This document shows, one piece after another, positions 56,237 through 64,000 of a DNA stretch of 64,000 bases. A program made the translations under genes and the position numbers. Source of the stretch: Ramlibacter algicola (GTDB lineage Bacteria; Pseudomonadota; Gammaproteobacteria; Burkholderiales; Burkholderiaceae_C); NCBI RefSeq assembly GCF_016641735.1, contig NZ_JAEDAO010000001.1, positions 2,108,001 through 2,172,000 on the forward strand, written 5' to 3'. The notes below the pieces were generated by a model. It was not told the DNA's origin. It saw nothing but the letters and a program-made list of their open reading frames with translations, and made no database searches. Every line of letters begins with the position of its first letter. Within the stretch, counting starts at the first letter, position 1.

Positions 56237-57318
56237 GCAAGAAACGCATCGCAGTCATCGCCGGCGACGGCATCGGCAAGGAAGTCATGCCCGAGGGCGT
56301 GCGCGTGGTGGACGCCGCCGCGCGCAAGTTCGGCATCGACCTGCAGTTCGACCATTTCGACTTCGCGTCGTGGGACTACTGCGAGAAGCACGGCAAGTAC
56401 ATGCCGGACGACTGGAAAGACCGCATCGGCGGCCACGACGCCATCTTCTTCGGCGCCGTGGGCTGGCCCGAGAAGGTGGCCGACCACGTGTCGCTGTGGG
56501 GATCGCTGGTGCTGTTCCGCCGCGAGTTCGACCAGTACGTCAACCTGCGGCCTGCGAGGCTGATGCCCGGCATCACGTGCCCCGTGGTGCGCCGCGACGG
56601 CAGCCCGCGCCAGCCCGGCGAGATCGACATGTACATCGTGCGCGAGAACACCGAGGGCGAGTACTCGATGGTCGGCGGCCGCATGTTCCCGGGCACGCCG
56701 CGCGAGATGGTGATGCAGGAAACCATCATGACCCGCCACGGCGTCGACCGCGTGCTGAAGTTCGCGTTCGAGCTGGCGAAGACGCGGCCGAAGAAGCACC
56801 TGACCAGCGCGACCAAGTCCAACGGCATCGCGATCACCATGCCGTACTGGGACGAGCGCGTCGCGGAGATGGCCAAGGCCTACCCGGACGTGAAGCAGGA
56901 CAAGTTCCACATCGACATCCTCACCGCGCACTTCGTGCAGCGGCCGGATTTCTTCGACGTCGTCGTCGCGAGCAACCTGTTCGGCGACATCCTGAGCGAC
57001 CTCGGTCCTGCGTGCACGGGCACGATCGGCATCGCGCCGAGCGCCAACCTCAATCCGGATCGCAAGTTCCCGTCGCTGTTCGAGCCGGTGCACGGCTCCG
57101 CGCCGGACATCTACGGCAAGAAGATCGCCAACCCGATCGGCCAGATCTGGTGCGGCGCGATGATGCTGGAGTTCCTGGGGCACAAGGACGCGCACGACGC
57201 GGTGCTGCGCGCAATCGAGACGGTGCTCGATCCCAAGTCCGGTGCGCCGCGCACGCCGGACATCGGCGGCAAGGATTCGACCGCGGACCTCGGCAAGGCG
57301 ATCGCCGAAGCACTGTGA
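56233..57318 (+). CDS. tartrate dehydrogenase-like (isopropylmalate dehydrogenase family)
   Basis: 361 aa beta-decarboxylating dehydrogenase. Substrate and metal residues are in IVRENTEGEYSMVGG (the ENTEG signature), TSATKSNGIAITMPYWD, and the Asp ligands in VVASNLFGDILSDLG; the NAD site is GSAPDIYGKKIANPIG. The tract FFGAVGWPEKVADHVSLWG and overall length match tartrate dehydrogenase/decarboxylase rather than LeuB. It would oxidise tartrate or D-malate with NAD. Likely expressed with the hydrolase upstream under LysR control (inference). A 222-base gap with the HU promoter and leader follows. Confidence 0.88.
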   Translation: MSKKRIAVIAGDGIGKEVMPEGVRVVDAAARKFGIDLQFDHFDFASWDYCEKHGKYMPDDWKDRIGGHDAIFFGAVGWPEKVADHVSLWGSLVLFRREFDQYVNLRPARLMPGITCPVVRRDGSPRQPGEIDMYIVRENTEGEYSMVGGRMFPGTPREMVMQETIMTRHGVDRVLKFAFELAKTRPKKHLTSATKSNGIAITMPYWDERVAEMAKAYPDVKQDKFHIDILTAHFVQRPDFFDVVVASNLFGDILSDLGPACTGTIGIAPSANLNPDRKFPSLFEPVHGSAPDIYGKKIANPIGQIWCGAMMLEFLGHKDAHDAVLRAIETVLDPKSGAPRTPDIGGKDSTADLGKAIAEAL

Positions 57319-57381
57319 GCACGCGCTCGCAATGCGCGTGACATAAGTGGCCGCGGCCCTGTTGTAAACCTGCGAGCCTTA

Positions 57382-57410
57382 TTGACACGCCCGGGGGCGC
57401 TGGCTCTAAT
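57382..57410 (+). promoter_or_regulatory. sigma70 promoter of the HU gene
   Basis: A perfect TTGACA at 57382-57387, a 17-base spacer, then TCTAAT at 57405-57410. Transcription would start near 57417 and give a leader of about 125 bases before the GTG start. Upstream of it, 57319-57381 shows no other feature. Confidence 0.75.
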
Positions 57411-57442
57411 CGGCGACAGTGGCCTCAGTGCCGCGCAAGAAC

Positions 57443-57485
57443 GTCTCCCCTCCCGGCAGGCCTGCGGCTCGCCGGGGTGGGAGAC
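57443..57485 (+). promoter_or_regulatory. long inverted repeat in the HU leader
   Basis: Left arm 57443-57457 and right arm 57471-57485 match at 13 of 15 positions (GTCTCCC...GGC with GCC...GGGAGAC) around a 13-base loop. AAAATTTT follows at once. It is inside the transcribed leader of HU. It could be an attenuator, an mRNA stabiliser or a protein-binding site. The A-then-T tail is not a clean terminator. Confidence 0.55.
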
Positions 57486-57540
57486 AAAATTTTCTGGGAA
57501 GACGACCTGTTTCCTGACTTTTCGTCCAAGAGGGGCTCCT

Positions 57541-57813
57541 GTGAACAAAACCGAACTGATTGAGCACATCGCGAAGCACGCCGACATCTCCAAGGCGGCG
57601 GCGACGCGCGCGCTCGAATCCATGATCGGCGCCGTCAAGACGACGCTGAAGAAGGGCGGCTCCGTCTCGCTCGTCGGATTCGGCACCTTCGCCGTCGGCA
57701 AGCGCGCCGCCCGCAGCGGCCGCAATCCCCGCACCGGCCAGCAGATTAAAATCAAGGCTGCCAAGGTGCCCAAGTTCCGTCCTGGCAAGGCGCTCAAGGA
57801 CGCGCTGAACTGA
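57541..57813 (+). CDS. hupB: HU-family DNA-binding protein
   Basis: 90 aa from a GTG start, with GAGGGG about 8 bases ahead. Classic HU: N-terminal helices [20 protein letters not shown], the dimer strands [20 protein letters not shown], the DNA-wrapping arm signature [13 protein letters not shown] with the intercalating Pro region, and a closing helix [12 protein letters not shown]. It compacts and bends DNA. In E. coli hupB follows lon and precedes ppiD; here it precedes tRNA-Val and ppiD, while lon is 43 kb away. Confidence 0.97.
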   Translation: MNKTELIEHIAKHADISKAAATRALESMIGAVKTTLKKGGSVSLVGFGTFAVGKRAARSGRNPRTGQQIKIKAAKVPKFRPGKALKDALN

Positions 57814-57826
57814 AGGCGGTCATGAG

Positions 57827-57902
57827 GGGTGCTTAGCTCAGCTGGTAGAGCGGCGCCCTTACAAGGCGTAGGTCGGCGGTTCGATCCCGTCAGCACCCAC
57901 CA
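57827..57902 (+). tRNA. tRNA-Val(UAC)
   Basis: 76 nt. The acceptor GGGTGCT pairs with AGCACCC, the anticodon stem-loop GCGCC-CTTACAA-GGCG gives anticodon TAC, the T-arm has CGGTTCGATCCCG, and CCA is encoded. It starts 13 bases after the HU stop with no terminator between, so it may be cut from the HU transcript. Confidence 0.97.
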
Positions 57903-57906
57903 AGCG

Positions 57907-57931
57907 AAGGCGAACGGCAGTTCGCCTTTTT
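57907..57931 (+). terminator. Rho-independent terminator after tRNA-Val
   Basis: The stem AAGGCGAAC / GTTCGCCTT (57907-57915 with 57920-57928) has loop GGCA and is followed by TTT. It ends the HU/tRNA-Val unit 43 bases before ppiD. Confidence 0.75.
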
Positions 57932-57973
57932 CGTTTTCCGGGCCCCCAGAGTCCCACGTACCGAGAGTCGCGC

Positions 57974-59875
57974 ATGTTTGAATTCGTCCGCAAGCACAAC
58001 AAGATCATGCAGGTGCTGCTGTTCCTGCTGATCGTCCCGTCGTTCGTGCTGTTCGGCGTGGAGCGGTACAACAGCGCGAGCCGCGGCGGCCCGGCCGTCG
58101 CGAAGGTCGACGGCAGCGAGATCACCCAGGCCGACTGGGACAACGAGCACCGCCGCGAGGTCGATCGCATCCGCCAGCAGATGCCCACCGTCGACGTCCG
58201 CCTGTTCGACACGCCGCAGGCGAAGTACGCCACGCTGGAGCGCATGGTGCGCGATCGCGTGCTGGCCGCCGCCGCGGCGAAGGACCACCTGTCCACGAGC
58301 GACCAGCGCCTGGCGCGCGAGCTCGCGTCCAACGAGGTCATCGCCACGCTGCGCGGCCCGGACGGCAAGCTGGACATGGACCGCTACAAGCAGCTGCTCG
58401 CGGCGCAAGGCATGTCGCCGCAGATGTTCGAGGAGCAGATGCGCGTCGACCTCGCCAAGCGCCAGGTGCTGCTGCCGGTGCAGGCCAGCGCGCCCGCCGC
58501 ATCCGCGCCCGCCGACGTGGCGCTGTCCGCCTTCTATGGCAAGCGCGAGATCCAGGTCGCGCAGTTCAACGCCGCCGACTACGCCGCCAAGGTGACCCCG
58601 ACGCCGGCGGACATCGAGGCGTTCTACAAGGACAACCAGGGCCTGTTCCAGGCGCCCGAGCAGGCGAAGATCGAATACGTCGTGCTGGACCAGGACGCGC
58701 TGCGCCGCTCGCTCGCGGTCAACGAGCAGGACCTCAAGGCGTACTACGAGCAGAACAAGCCCGAGATGGAGGAGCGGCAGGCCAGCCACATCCTCGTCGC
58801 CGTGCCGCAGGGCGCGCCGGCCGCCGAGAAGGACAAGGCCCGTGCGCGCGCGCAGGAACTGTTCGAGCAGGTGAAGAAGGCGCCGGACACCTTCGCCGAC
58901 GTCGCGAAGAAGAATTCGCAGGACCCGGGCTCCGCCCCCAACGGCGGTTCGCTCGACTGGTTCAACCGCAAGGCGATGGTCAAGTCGTTCTCGGACGCCG
59001 CCTTCGCGATGCAGAAGGGCGAGATCCGCGGCCCGGTGGAGTCCGAGTTCGGCTTCCACATCATCAAGCTCACCGACGTGCGCGCGCCGACCTACGAGCA
59101 GGTGCGCCCGGAGCTCGAGGCGCGCCTGCGCAAGGAGCAGGCGCAGCGCAAGTTCTCCGAGACCGCGTCCGATTTCCAGAACGCCGTGTACGAAGCCACC
59201 GACGGCTACAAGTCCGTGGCAGAGCGCTTCAAGGTCGACGTCAGGACGGCCACGGTGCAACGCAATCCGGCGCCCGGCTCGACCGGCCCGGTCGCCAACC
59301 CGAAGCTGCTCGCCGCGGTCTTCACGCCGGACAGCATCGAGAAGAAGCGCAACACCGACGCGGTGGAGACGGCGACCGGCCAGCTCGTGTCGGCGCGCAT
59401 CGTCGAGTACAGCGCCGCGCGCACGCTGCCGCTGGCGGAGGTGCAGGACAACGTGCGGCAGCGCCTGGTCGCTGCGCGCGCCGCCGACATGGCGAAGAAG
59501 GACGGCATGGACAAGCTGGCCGCGTGGAAGGCCAATCCGTCCGCGGCGACGGGCCTGTCCGACAAGGTCGTCGTCTCGCGCGCCGAGCCGGGCAAGCAGC
59601 CGCGCGACATCATCGAAGCCGCACTGCGCACCGAGACGAACGCCTTCGCCGGCGTTGATCTCGGCACCGCGGGCTACGCGGTGGTGAAGGTCACGCAGGT
59701 GCTGCCGCGCGCCAAGCCCGAACCCGCCCTGGCGCAGCAGGAAGTGGCGCAGTACGCGGGTGCGTGGAGTGGCGCGGAGGCGCTGGCCTACTACAACGTG
59801 CTCAAGGATCGCTTCAAGACGCAGATCCTGGTGCCGAAGCCTGCCGACGGCGAATCGCAGCAGGCGAGCCGCTGA
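57974..59875 (+). CDS. ppiD: periplasmic folding chaperone PpiD (SurA-N/parvulin)
   Basis: 633 aa. A single N-terminal membrane helix ([20 protein letters not shown], about residues 11-30) anchors the protein with the bulk in the periplasm. A SurA-N-like chaperone domain follows (about 35-165), then a parvulin domain (about 262-365; [50 protein letters not shown]), then a long helical C-terminal part. PpiD helps outer-membrane and secreted proteins leave the Sec channel. It follows HU, as in E. coli. Confidence 0.95.
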   Translation: MFEFVRKHNKIMQVLLFLLIVPSFVLFGVERYNSASRGGPAVAKVDGSEITQADWDNEHRREVDRIRQQMPTVDVRLFDTPQAKYATLERMVRDRVLAAAAAKDHLSTSDQRLARELASNEVIATLRGPDGKLDMDRYKQLLAAQGMSPQMFEEQMRVDLAKRQVLLPVQASAPAASAPADVALSAFYGKREIQVAQFNAADYAAKVTPTPADIEAFYKDNQGLFQAPEQAKIEYVVLDQDALRRSLAVNEQDLKAYYEQNKPEMEERQASHILVAVPQGAPAAEKDKARARAQELFEQVKKAPDTFADVAKKNSQDPGSAPNGGSLDWFNRKAMVKSFSDAAFAMQKGEIRGPVESEFGFHIIKLTDVRAPTYEQVRPELEARLRKEQAQRKFSETASDFQNAVYEATDGYKSVAERFKVDVRTATVQRNPAPGSTGPVANPKLLAAVFTPDSIEKKRNTDAVETATGQLVSARIVEYSAARTLPLAEVQDNVRQRLVAARAADMAKKDGMDKLAAWKANPSAATGLSDKVVVSRAEPGKQPRDIIEAALRTETNAFAGVDLGTAGYAVVKVTQVLPRAKPEPALAQQEVAQYAGAWSGAEALAYYNVLKDRFKTQILVPKPADGESQQASR

Positions 59876-59880
59876 GCCCG

Positions 59881-59906
59881 GCCGGGGCGCTTGCCCCGGC
59901 TATAAT
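59881..59906 (+). terminator. GC hairpin after ppiD joined to a TATAAT box ahead of tRNA-His
   Basis: A perfect 8-bp stem GCCGGGGC / GCCCCGGC (59881-59888 with 59893-59900), 5 bases past the ppiD stop, ends exactly at TATAAT (59901-59906). The hexamer is well placed as the -10 box of tRNA-His. The hairpin therefore doubles as ppiD terminator candidate and promoter spacer. A -35 match is not visible. Confidence 0.5.
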
Positions 59907-59919
59907 CACGCGCTTCGAC

Positions 59920-59996
59920 GGTGGCTGTAGCTCAGTTGGTAGAGTCCCAGATTGTGATTCTGGTCGTCGTGGGTTCGAGTCCCATCAGCCACCCCA
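59920..59996 (+). tRNA. tRNA-His(GUG)
   Basis: 77 nt including the extra G(-1) at 59920 that marks tRNA-His. The acceptor GTGGCTG pairs with CAGCCAC, the anticodon stem-loop CCAGA-TTGTGAT-TCTGG gives anticodon GTG, the discriminator is C, and CCA is encoded. Confidence 0.96.
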
Positions 59997-60007
59997 GGAT
60001 CTGAACG

Positions 60008-60036
60008 AAAAGGCCGGTGCATGCACCGGCCTTTTT
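60008..60036. terminator. bidirectional terminator between tRNA-His and the quinone oxidoreductase gene
   Basis: Near-perfect palindrome AAAAGGCCGGTGC / GCACCGGCCTTTTT. T runs face both ways, so it can stop tRNA-His transcription on plus and the oxidoreductase transcript (stop at 60055) on minus. Confidence 0.75.
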
Positions 60037-60054
60037 CTTTGCCTGAACAGCGCC

Positions 60055-61035
60055 TCAGCCGTTCACCAGCACCAGCTTGCCCTTCACGCCGCGCGAGCCC
60101 ATGAGCGCATAGGCATCCTTCAGCTGGGCCATCGGCAGCACGCGGTCGATCACCGGCTTCACCTTGCCTTGTGCGTACCAGCCGGCCAGCTCGGCCATCA
60201 TCGCCGCGTTCGCTTTGGGTTCGCGGCGCGAGAAATCGCCCCAGAACACGCCGACCAGCGACGCGCCCTTGAGCAGCGGCAGGTTCATGGGCAACGCGGG
60301 AATCGCGCCGCCGGCCGCGAAGCCGACGACGAGGTAGCGGCCGCGCCAGGCGATGGAGCGGAACACCGGCTCCGCGTACTCGCCGCCCACGGGGTCGTAG
60401 ACCACGTCCGGTCCCTTGCCGTCGGTCGCAGCCTTGATGGCGTCGCGCAGGTTGCCTTCGGTGTAGTTGATGGTGGCATCGGCGCCGATGGAGCGGCACA
60501 GCGCGAGCTTGTCCTCGCTCGACGCCGCCGCGATGACGCGTGCGCCCGCGGCCTTCGCAATCTGGATCGCGGCGGTGCCGACGCCACCAGCCGCGCCCAG
60601 CACCAGCACCGTCTCGCCGGCCTTCAGCTGCGCGCGGTCGACCAGCGCATGGTGCGAGGTGGCGTAGGTCATGATGAACGCCGCAGCGTCCGTGAACGGG
60701 AAGCCGAAAGGCAGGGGCATGCACAGGTGCGCCGGCGCAACCGTGTGCGTGCCGAAGCCGCCGGTGCCCGAGAGGCAGGCGACGTTCTGCCCGACTTTCA
60801 GGTGCGTGACGCCTTCGCCCACCGCTTCGACGACGCCAGCGTATTCGGATCCGGGCACGAAGGGCAGGGGCGGCTTGTGCTGGTACTTGTTCTGGACGAT
60901 CAGCAGGTCGGGGAAGTTGAGGCTGGCCGCCTGGATGCCGATGCGCACTTCGCCGGCCTTGGGCTCGGGCGTGGGAAGGTCCTTCCACTGCAACGCGTCG
61001 ACGCCGACGGGGTTCTCGCAGAGCCAGGCATGCAT
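60055..61035 (-). CDS. NADPH:quinone oxidoreductase, zinc-free MDR family
   Basis: 326 aa medium-chain dehydrogenase/reductase. Catalytic-domain signature [20 protein letters not shown] and [15 protein letters not shown]; cofactor domain [21 protein letters not shown] followed by ASSEDK, which fits NADPH. The Cys/His zinc ligands of alcohol dehydrogenases are missing, as in QOR proteins. It reduces quinones or enoyl compounds; the substrate is unknown. A single minus-strand gene, 105 bases from the divergent surE start. Confidence 0.9.
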   Translation of the reverse strand: MHAWLCENPVGVDALQWKDLPTPEPKAGEVRIGIQAASLNFPDLLIVQNKYQHKPPLPFVPGSEYAGVVEAVGEGVTHLKVGQNVACLSGTGGFGTHTVAPAHLCMPLPFGFPFTDAAAFIMTYATSHHALVDRAQLKAGETVLVLGAAGGVGTAAIQIAKAAGARVIAAASSEDKLALCRSIGADATINYTEGNLRDAIKAATDGKGPDVVYDPVGGEYAEPVFRSIAWRGRYLVVGFAAGGAIPALPMNLPLLKGASLVGVFWGDFSRREPKANAAMMAELAGWYAQGKVKPVIDRVLPMAQLKDAYALMGSRGVKGKLVLVNG

Positions 61036-61140
61036 GCTGTCGTCTCCTTCTTGGAAGCTGCGGCGATCATAGGACGCGTGCCGAGGGCGCCGATGTCCCT
61101 GCGGCGACCGGCCGCCTACAATGCCGCAGCCCCGCGCCGC

Positions 61141-61905
61141 ATGAAGATCCTGCTTTCCAACGACGACGGCTACCAGGCGCCCGGCCTGCTGGCCCTGCAC
61201 CACGCGCTGCGCGACCTCGGCGAGGTCGTCGTGGTCGCCCCCGAACACAACAACAGCGCGAAATCCAACGCGCTGACGCTGCACCAGCCGCTGTACCTGT
61301 ACGACGGCCCGGATGGCGTGCGCTACGTCAACGGCACGCCCGCGGACTGCGTGCACGTCGCGCTGACCGGCGTGCTCGGCTACCGGCCGGACCTCGTCGT
61401 CAGCGGCATCAACAACGGCGCCAACATGGGCGACGACACCATCTATTCCGGCACCGTCGGCGCGGCGATGGAGGGCTACCTGTTCGGCATCCCTGCGATC
61501 GCGTTCTCGCAAGTGCAGAAGGGATGGGCGCACCTCGACGCCGCCGCGCAGCGCGCGCGCGAGTTGGTGCAGCAGGTGATCGCGCAGGGGCTCGATCCCG
61601 AGCATCCGTTCCTGCTGAACGTGAACATCCCCAACCGGCCGCTGGAAGAACTCGGTCCTTTCGAGGTCTGCCGGCTCGGACGCCGGCACGCGGCCGAGCA
61701 GGTCATCGCGCAGGAGAGCCCGCACGGCATGAAGATGTACTGGATCGGCGGCGCCGGTCCGGCCAAGGACGATGCGCAGGGCACCGACTTCCATGCGACC
61801 ACGCAGGGCCGCATCTCGGTGACGCCGCTGAAGGTGGACCTGACGGACCACGACGCGCTGCAGGACTGGGCCGGGCGCGTCGGCCGCTTCGGGGCGCGCT
61901 CGTGA
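61141..61905 (+). CDS. surE: 5'-nucleotidase SurE
   Basis: 254 aa. It removes phosphate from nucleoside 5'- and 3'-monophosphates. Metal ligands: Asp8 and Asp9 in [12 protein letters not shown], Ser in [12 protein letters not shown], and Asn in [14 protein letters not shown]. The start ATG 61141 is clear; no codon upstream is needed. Leads the surE-pcm-nlpD-rpoS block, which is conserved in many proteobacteria, and its stop overlaps pcm by GTGA. Confidence 0.97.
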   Translation: MKILLSNDDGYQAPGLLALHHALRDLGEVVVVAPEHNNSAKSNALTLHQPLYLYDGPDGVRYVNGTPADCVHVALTGVLGYRPDLVVSGINNGANMGDDTIYSGTVGAAMEGYLFGIPAIAFSQVQKGWAHLDAAAQRARELVQQVIAQGLDPEHPFLLNVNIPNRPLEELGPFEVCRLGRRHAAEQVIAQESPHGMKMYWIGGAGPAKDDAQGTDFHATTQGRISVTPLKVDLTDHDALQDWAGRVGRFGARS

Positions 61906-62669
61906 GCGGCCGGCCCGGATTTCCCGCGCGAGGCGCGTTGCCGCCGGCGGCGGGCAGCAAGCCCGCGGCTCCCGCAGCGAAGGCAGCCAGGCCCGCGCCG
62001 ATGGCGCCCGTGCGTGGCGTCGGCATGGAGTCGCACGCTGTGCGTGCACGCATGGTCGAACGGCTCGCGGCCGAAGGCATCGCAGACGCGCGCGTGCTTG
62101 GCGCGATGGGCAGCGTCGATCGGCACGGTTTCGTCGACAGCGCGCTGGTCAACCAGGCCTACGAAGACACCAGCCTGCCGATCGGGCTGGGTCAGACCAT
62201 TTCCAAGCCGAGCGTCGTCGCGCGCATGGTGGAACTGCTGCTCGCCGGCACGCCGCAGGGGCGCCTCGGGCGCGTGCTCGAAGTGGGTACCGGGTGCGGC
62301 TACCAGGCCGCCGTGCTCGCGCAGGTGGCTTCGGAGGTGTACAGCATCGAACGCCTGCGTGGCCTGCACGAGAAAGCGCGCGCCAACCTGCGGCCTCTGC
62401 GCCTGGCCAACGTGCACCTGCTGTTCGGCGATGGCATGCAGGGGTTCGCGAAGGGCGCCCCGTACGCCGGCATCATCGCGGCCGCCGGTGGCGATGCCGT
62501 GCCCGCGGCCTGGATCGAGCAGCTCGCCATCGGCGGGCGCATCGTGGCGCCGACGTCCATGGCCGGTGGCCGGCAGGTGCTGGTGGTGCTGGAGAAGACG
62601 CCGCGCGAGCTGCGGCAGACCGTGCTCGAGACCGTCCAGTTCGTCCCCCTAAAATCGGGCATCGCCTAA
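61902..62669 (+). CDS. pcm: L-isoaspartate O-methyltransferase
   Basis: 255 aa from the GTG at 61902 (GTGA overlap with surE). The first 40 residues are a Pro/Ala/Lys-rich extension not found in E. coli Pcm. The methyltransferase follows: [20 protein letters not shown], the S-adenosylmethionine motif [16 protein letters not shown], and [18 protein letters not shown]. It methylates isoaspartyl residues to start repair of aged proteins. Confidence 0.95.
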   Translation: MSGRPGFPARGALPPAAGSKPAAPAAKAARPAPMAPVRGVGMESHAVRARMVERLAAEGIADARVLGAMGSVDRHGFVDSALVNQAYEDTSLPIGLGQTISKPSVVARMVELLLAGTPQGRLGRVLEVGTGCGYQAAVLAQVASEVYSIERLRGLHEKARANLRPLRLANVHLLFGDGMQGFAKGAPYAGIIAAAGGDAVPAAWIEQLAIGGRIVAPTSMAGGRQVLVVLEKTPRELRQTVLETVQFVPLKSGIA

Positions 62670-62682
62670 AGGAACGACAACG

Positions 62683-63573
62683 ATGATGCGCATGCTTGGG
62701 GGCCGGGGAGCCGCACTGGGACTGGCGATGCTGCTGCTCGCCGGCTGTGCGTCGAAGACGCGCACCCCGGCGCCGGTGGAGGACCGCAGCAACAATGCGC
62801 GCGCGCCCGCCGCCGTCGTTGCCGACCCCGTGCGCCCGTTGCCGGGCGCCGAGAACGCGGGCAAGCCGGGCTACTACACCGTGCAGCGCGGCGACACGCT
62901 GATCCGCATCTCGCTCGAGCATGGCCAGAACTGGCGCGACGTCGTGCGCTGGAATTCGCTCGACAACCCGAACGTCATCGAGGTGGGGCAGGTCCTGCGC
63001 GTGCAGCCGCCCGCGTCCGAAACCGTCGCGACACGGCCGGTGACGCAACCGGTCGTCGCCGCCACCGCGGTGCCGCCTGCGAGCGCCGCAAGCTCCGCCT
63101 TGCCGCCGGCCTCCGCCGCCAGTGCGCCGCGCTCCACCGCCAGCACCGTGGCTGCGGCACCGGCGCCCGTCGCCGCCCAGCCCGCCCTCACGCCCGACGA
63201 CGACATTCCGTGGGGCTGGCCCGCGCCGGGCAACAACTCGGTCGTCGGTGGCTTCGACGAGGTGAAGAACAAGGGCCTGGACATCGCCGGCAAGGCAGGC
63301 GACCCGGTGCTGGCTGCTGCCGATGGGCGCGTCGTGTACGCGGGCGCCGGGCTGCGCGGCTACGGCAACCTCATCATCCTGAAGCACAACAACACCTACC
63401 TCACTGCTTACGCGCACAACCAGACGTTGCTGGTCAAGGAAGACCAATCCGTGCGCAAAGGGCAGAAGATCGCGGAGATGGGATCGAGCGACGCCGACCG
63501 CGTGAAGCTGCACTTCGAGATCCGCCGTCTTGGCAAGCCGGTCGACCCGGCGAAGTACCTGGCGGCGAGGTAG
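62683..63573 (+). CDS. nlpD: NlpD-like lipoprotein, amidase activator (LysM + degenerate LytM)
   Basis: 296 aa. The lipobox LLAGC places the lipid on Cys22. One LysM domain lies at about residues 64-108 ([18 protein letters not shown]), followed by a Pro/Ala/Ser linker of about 60 residues and a C-terminal M23/LytM fold. Two zinc ligands of active M23 enzymes are lost: NKGLD (Asn196) replaces the HxGxD His, and KLHFE (Lys275) replaces the first His of HxH. That fits the NlpD role of activating cell-wall amidases during division rather than cutting peptidoglycan. Precedes rpoS by 4 bases. Confidence 0.95.
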   Translation: MMRMLGGRGAALGLAMLLLAGCASKTRTPAPVEDRSNNARAPAAVVADPVRPLPGAENAGKPGYYTVQRGDTLIRISLEHGQNWRDVVRWNSLDNPNVIEVGQVLRVQPPASETVATRPVTQPVVAATAVPPASAASSALPPASAASAPRSTASTVAAAPAPVAAQPALTPDDDIPWGWPAPGNNSVVGGFDEVKNKGLDIAGKAGDPVLAAADGRVVYAGAGLRGYGNLIILKHNNTYLTAYAHNQTLLVKEDQSVRKGQKIAEMGSSDADRVKLHFEIRRLGKPVDPAKYLAAR

Positions 63574-63577
63574 GGCT

Positions 63578-64000
63578 GTGGCACGCCGGCGCGAAGGACG
63601 CAGTCCGACGCCGCCGCCGGCAGCGCTGGAGCAGGGCGACCCGCCGCCCGTGCCCAACGGCAACGGCAGTACCGAGCCGAACGGGCCCGCCACCTGGGCC
63701 GGCGACGGCGACACCACCGACGCGCTCACCCTGTACCTGCGCGAGATCCGCCGCACAGAACTCTTCACGGCGCAGGAGGAATTCGAGACCGCCACCCGCG
63801 CCCGCGCGGGCGATTTCGCCGCGCGCCAGTCGATGATCGAGCACAACCTGCGGCTGGTCGTGAGCATTGCCAAGGCCTACATGGGGCGCGGCGTGCCGCT
63901 GTCGGACCTGATCGAGGAGGGCAACCTCGGCCTGATGCACGCGATCGGCAAGTTCGAACCGGAGCGCGGCTTCCGGTTCTCGACGTATGCGACCTGGTGG
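63578..64000 (+). CDS. rpoS: stationary-phase sigma factor RpoS, 3'-truncated by the window end
   Basis: The first 141 residues are visible, from a GTG start at 63578 (GAGGTAGGG just ahead). The N-terminus is a Pro/Gly/Asn-rich lead of about 45 residues. Then come region 1.2 ([20 protein letters not shown]) and region 2 ([40 protein letters not shown]), cut at ATWW. The length of the lead and the position after nlpD identify RpoS rather than another sigma70 group member. It would direct general stress and stationary-phase genes. Confidence 0.93.
   Translation, partial: MARRREGRSPTPPPAALEQGDPPPVPNGNGSTEPNGPATWAGDGDTTDALTLYLREIRRTELFTAQEEFETATRARAGDFAARQSMIEHNLRLVVSIAKAYMGRGVPLSDLIEEGNLGLMHAIGKFEPERGFRFSTYATWW

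Noticed and set aside
59891..59906. TTGCCC as a -35 box for tRNA-His
   Set aside because: Only 4 bases separate it from TATAAT; it is part of the hairpin arm.

Overview
The window looks like one contiguous piece of chromosome from a high-GC betaproteobacterium of the order Burkholderiales, probably Comamonadaceae (Ramlibacter/Variovorax-like). This placement is an inference. It rests on high-GC codon use throughout, an RpoD with a long Lys/Ala/Pro-rich N-terminal extension, an EarP/Arg32-type EF-P pair, a surE-pcm-nlpD-rpoS block, a phasin gene and an aap-type amino-acid ABC operon. No insertion sequence, prophage, CRISPR array, rRNA or plasmid function was seen. Coding density is very high, and no stretch over 300 bases lacks a gene or RNA. 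The first gene (a HAD hydrolase) and the last (rpoS) are cut by the window ends.

Layout. 0-3.4 kb: end of a HAD hydrolase, then hpnC-hpnD-hpnE on the minus strand (farnesyl diphosphate to squalene for hopanoids). 3.5-7.8 kb: RND efflux adaptor and pump behind a clear sigma70 promoter with a palindromic operator. 7.9-14 kb: tRNA-Leu(UAG), then the protein-quality-control set tig-clpP-clpX-lon. 14-14.4 kb: tRNA-Gly, tRNA-Cys and tRNA-Leu(UAA), each separated by a hairpin. 14.5-17.6 kb: a conserved protein of unknown function, a UMF1-type MFS transporter and a stand-alone LanC-like protein translationally coupled to it. 17.6-22.6 kb: class I fumarase, an orphan histidine kinase, a DUF4242 protein, class II fumarase and a small exported protein. 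22.7-27.2 kb: rpoD and dnaG. 27.2-36.1 kb: acyl-CoA synthetase, YihY/BrkB protein, an aapJQMP amino-acid ABC transporter, an SDR dehydrogenase, a patatin-like lipoprotein and a phasin.

36.2-43.5 kb: a tightly packed plus-strand run of HDAC-like amidohydrolase, thioesterase, nitroreductase, NhaD-like antiporter, 2-hydroxyacid dehydrogenase, rmuC and an MFS transporter. 43.5-46.8 kb: LOG-family protein, a tail-anchored GYF-like protein, an AEC transporter and a DUF3445 protein. 46.9-50.3 kb: efp, an EptA-type phosphoethanolamine transferase and earP. 50.3-54.4 kb: uvrC, a small lipoprotein, pgsA and an EamA transporter. 54.3-57.3 kb: a LysR regulator divergent from a fluoroacetate-dehalogenase-like hydrolase and a tartrate-dehydrogenase-like enzyme. 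57.4-60 kb: HU with a structured leader, tRNA-Val, ppiD and tRNA-His. 60-64 kb: a quinone oxidoreductase, then surE-pcm-nlpD-rpoS.

Most of the window is housekeeping. The parts that deserve a second look are the MFS/LanC-like pair, the AT-hook-like N-terminus of RpoD, two insertions in UvrC, the HU leader hairpin, the RND operator with no local repressor, the efp/earP pair split by an eptA-type gene, and the habit of overlapping convergent genes at their 3' ends. I found no multi-gene system that I can firmly call undescribed. The LanC-like/UMF1 pair is the best candidate.
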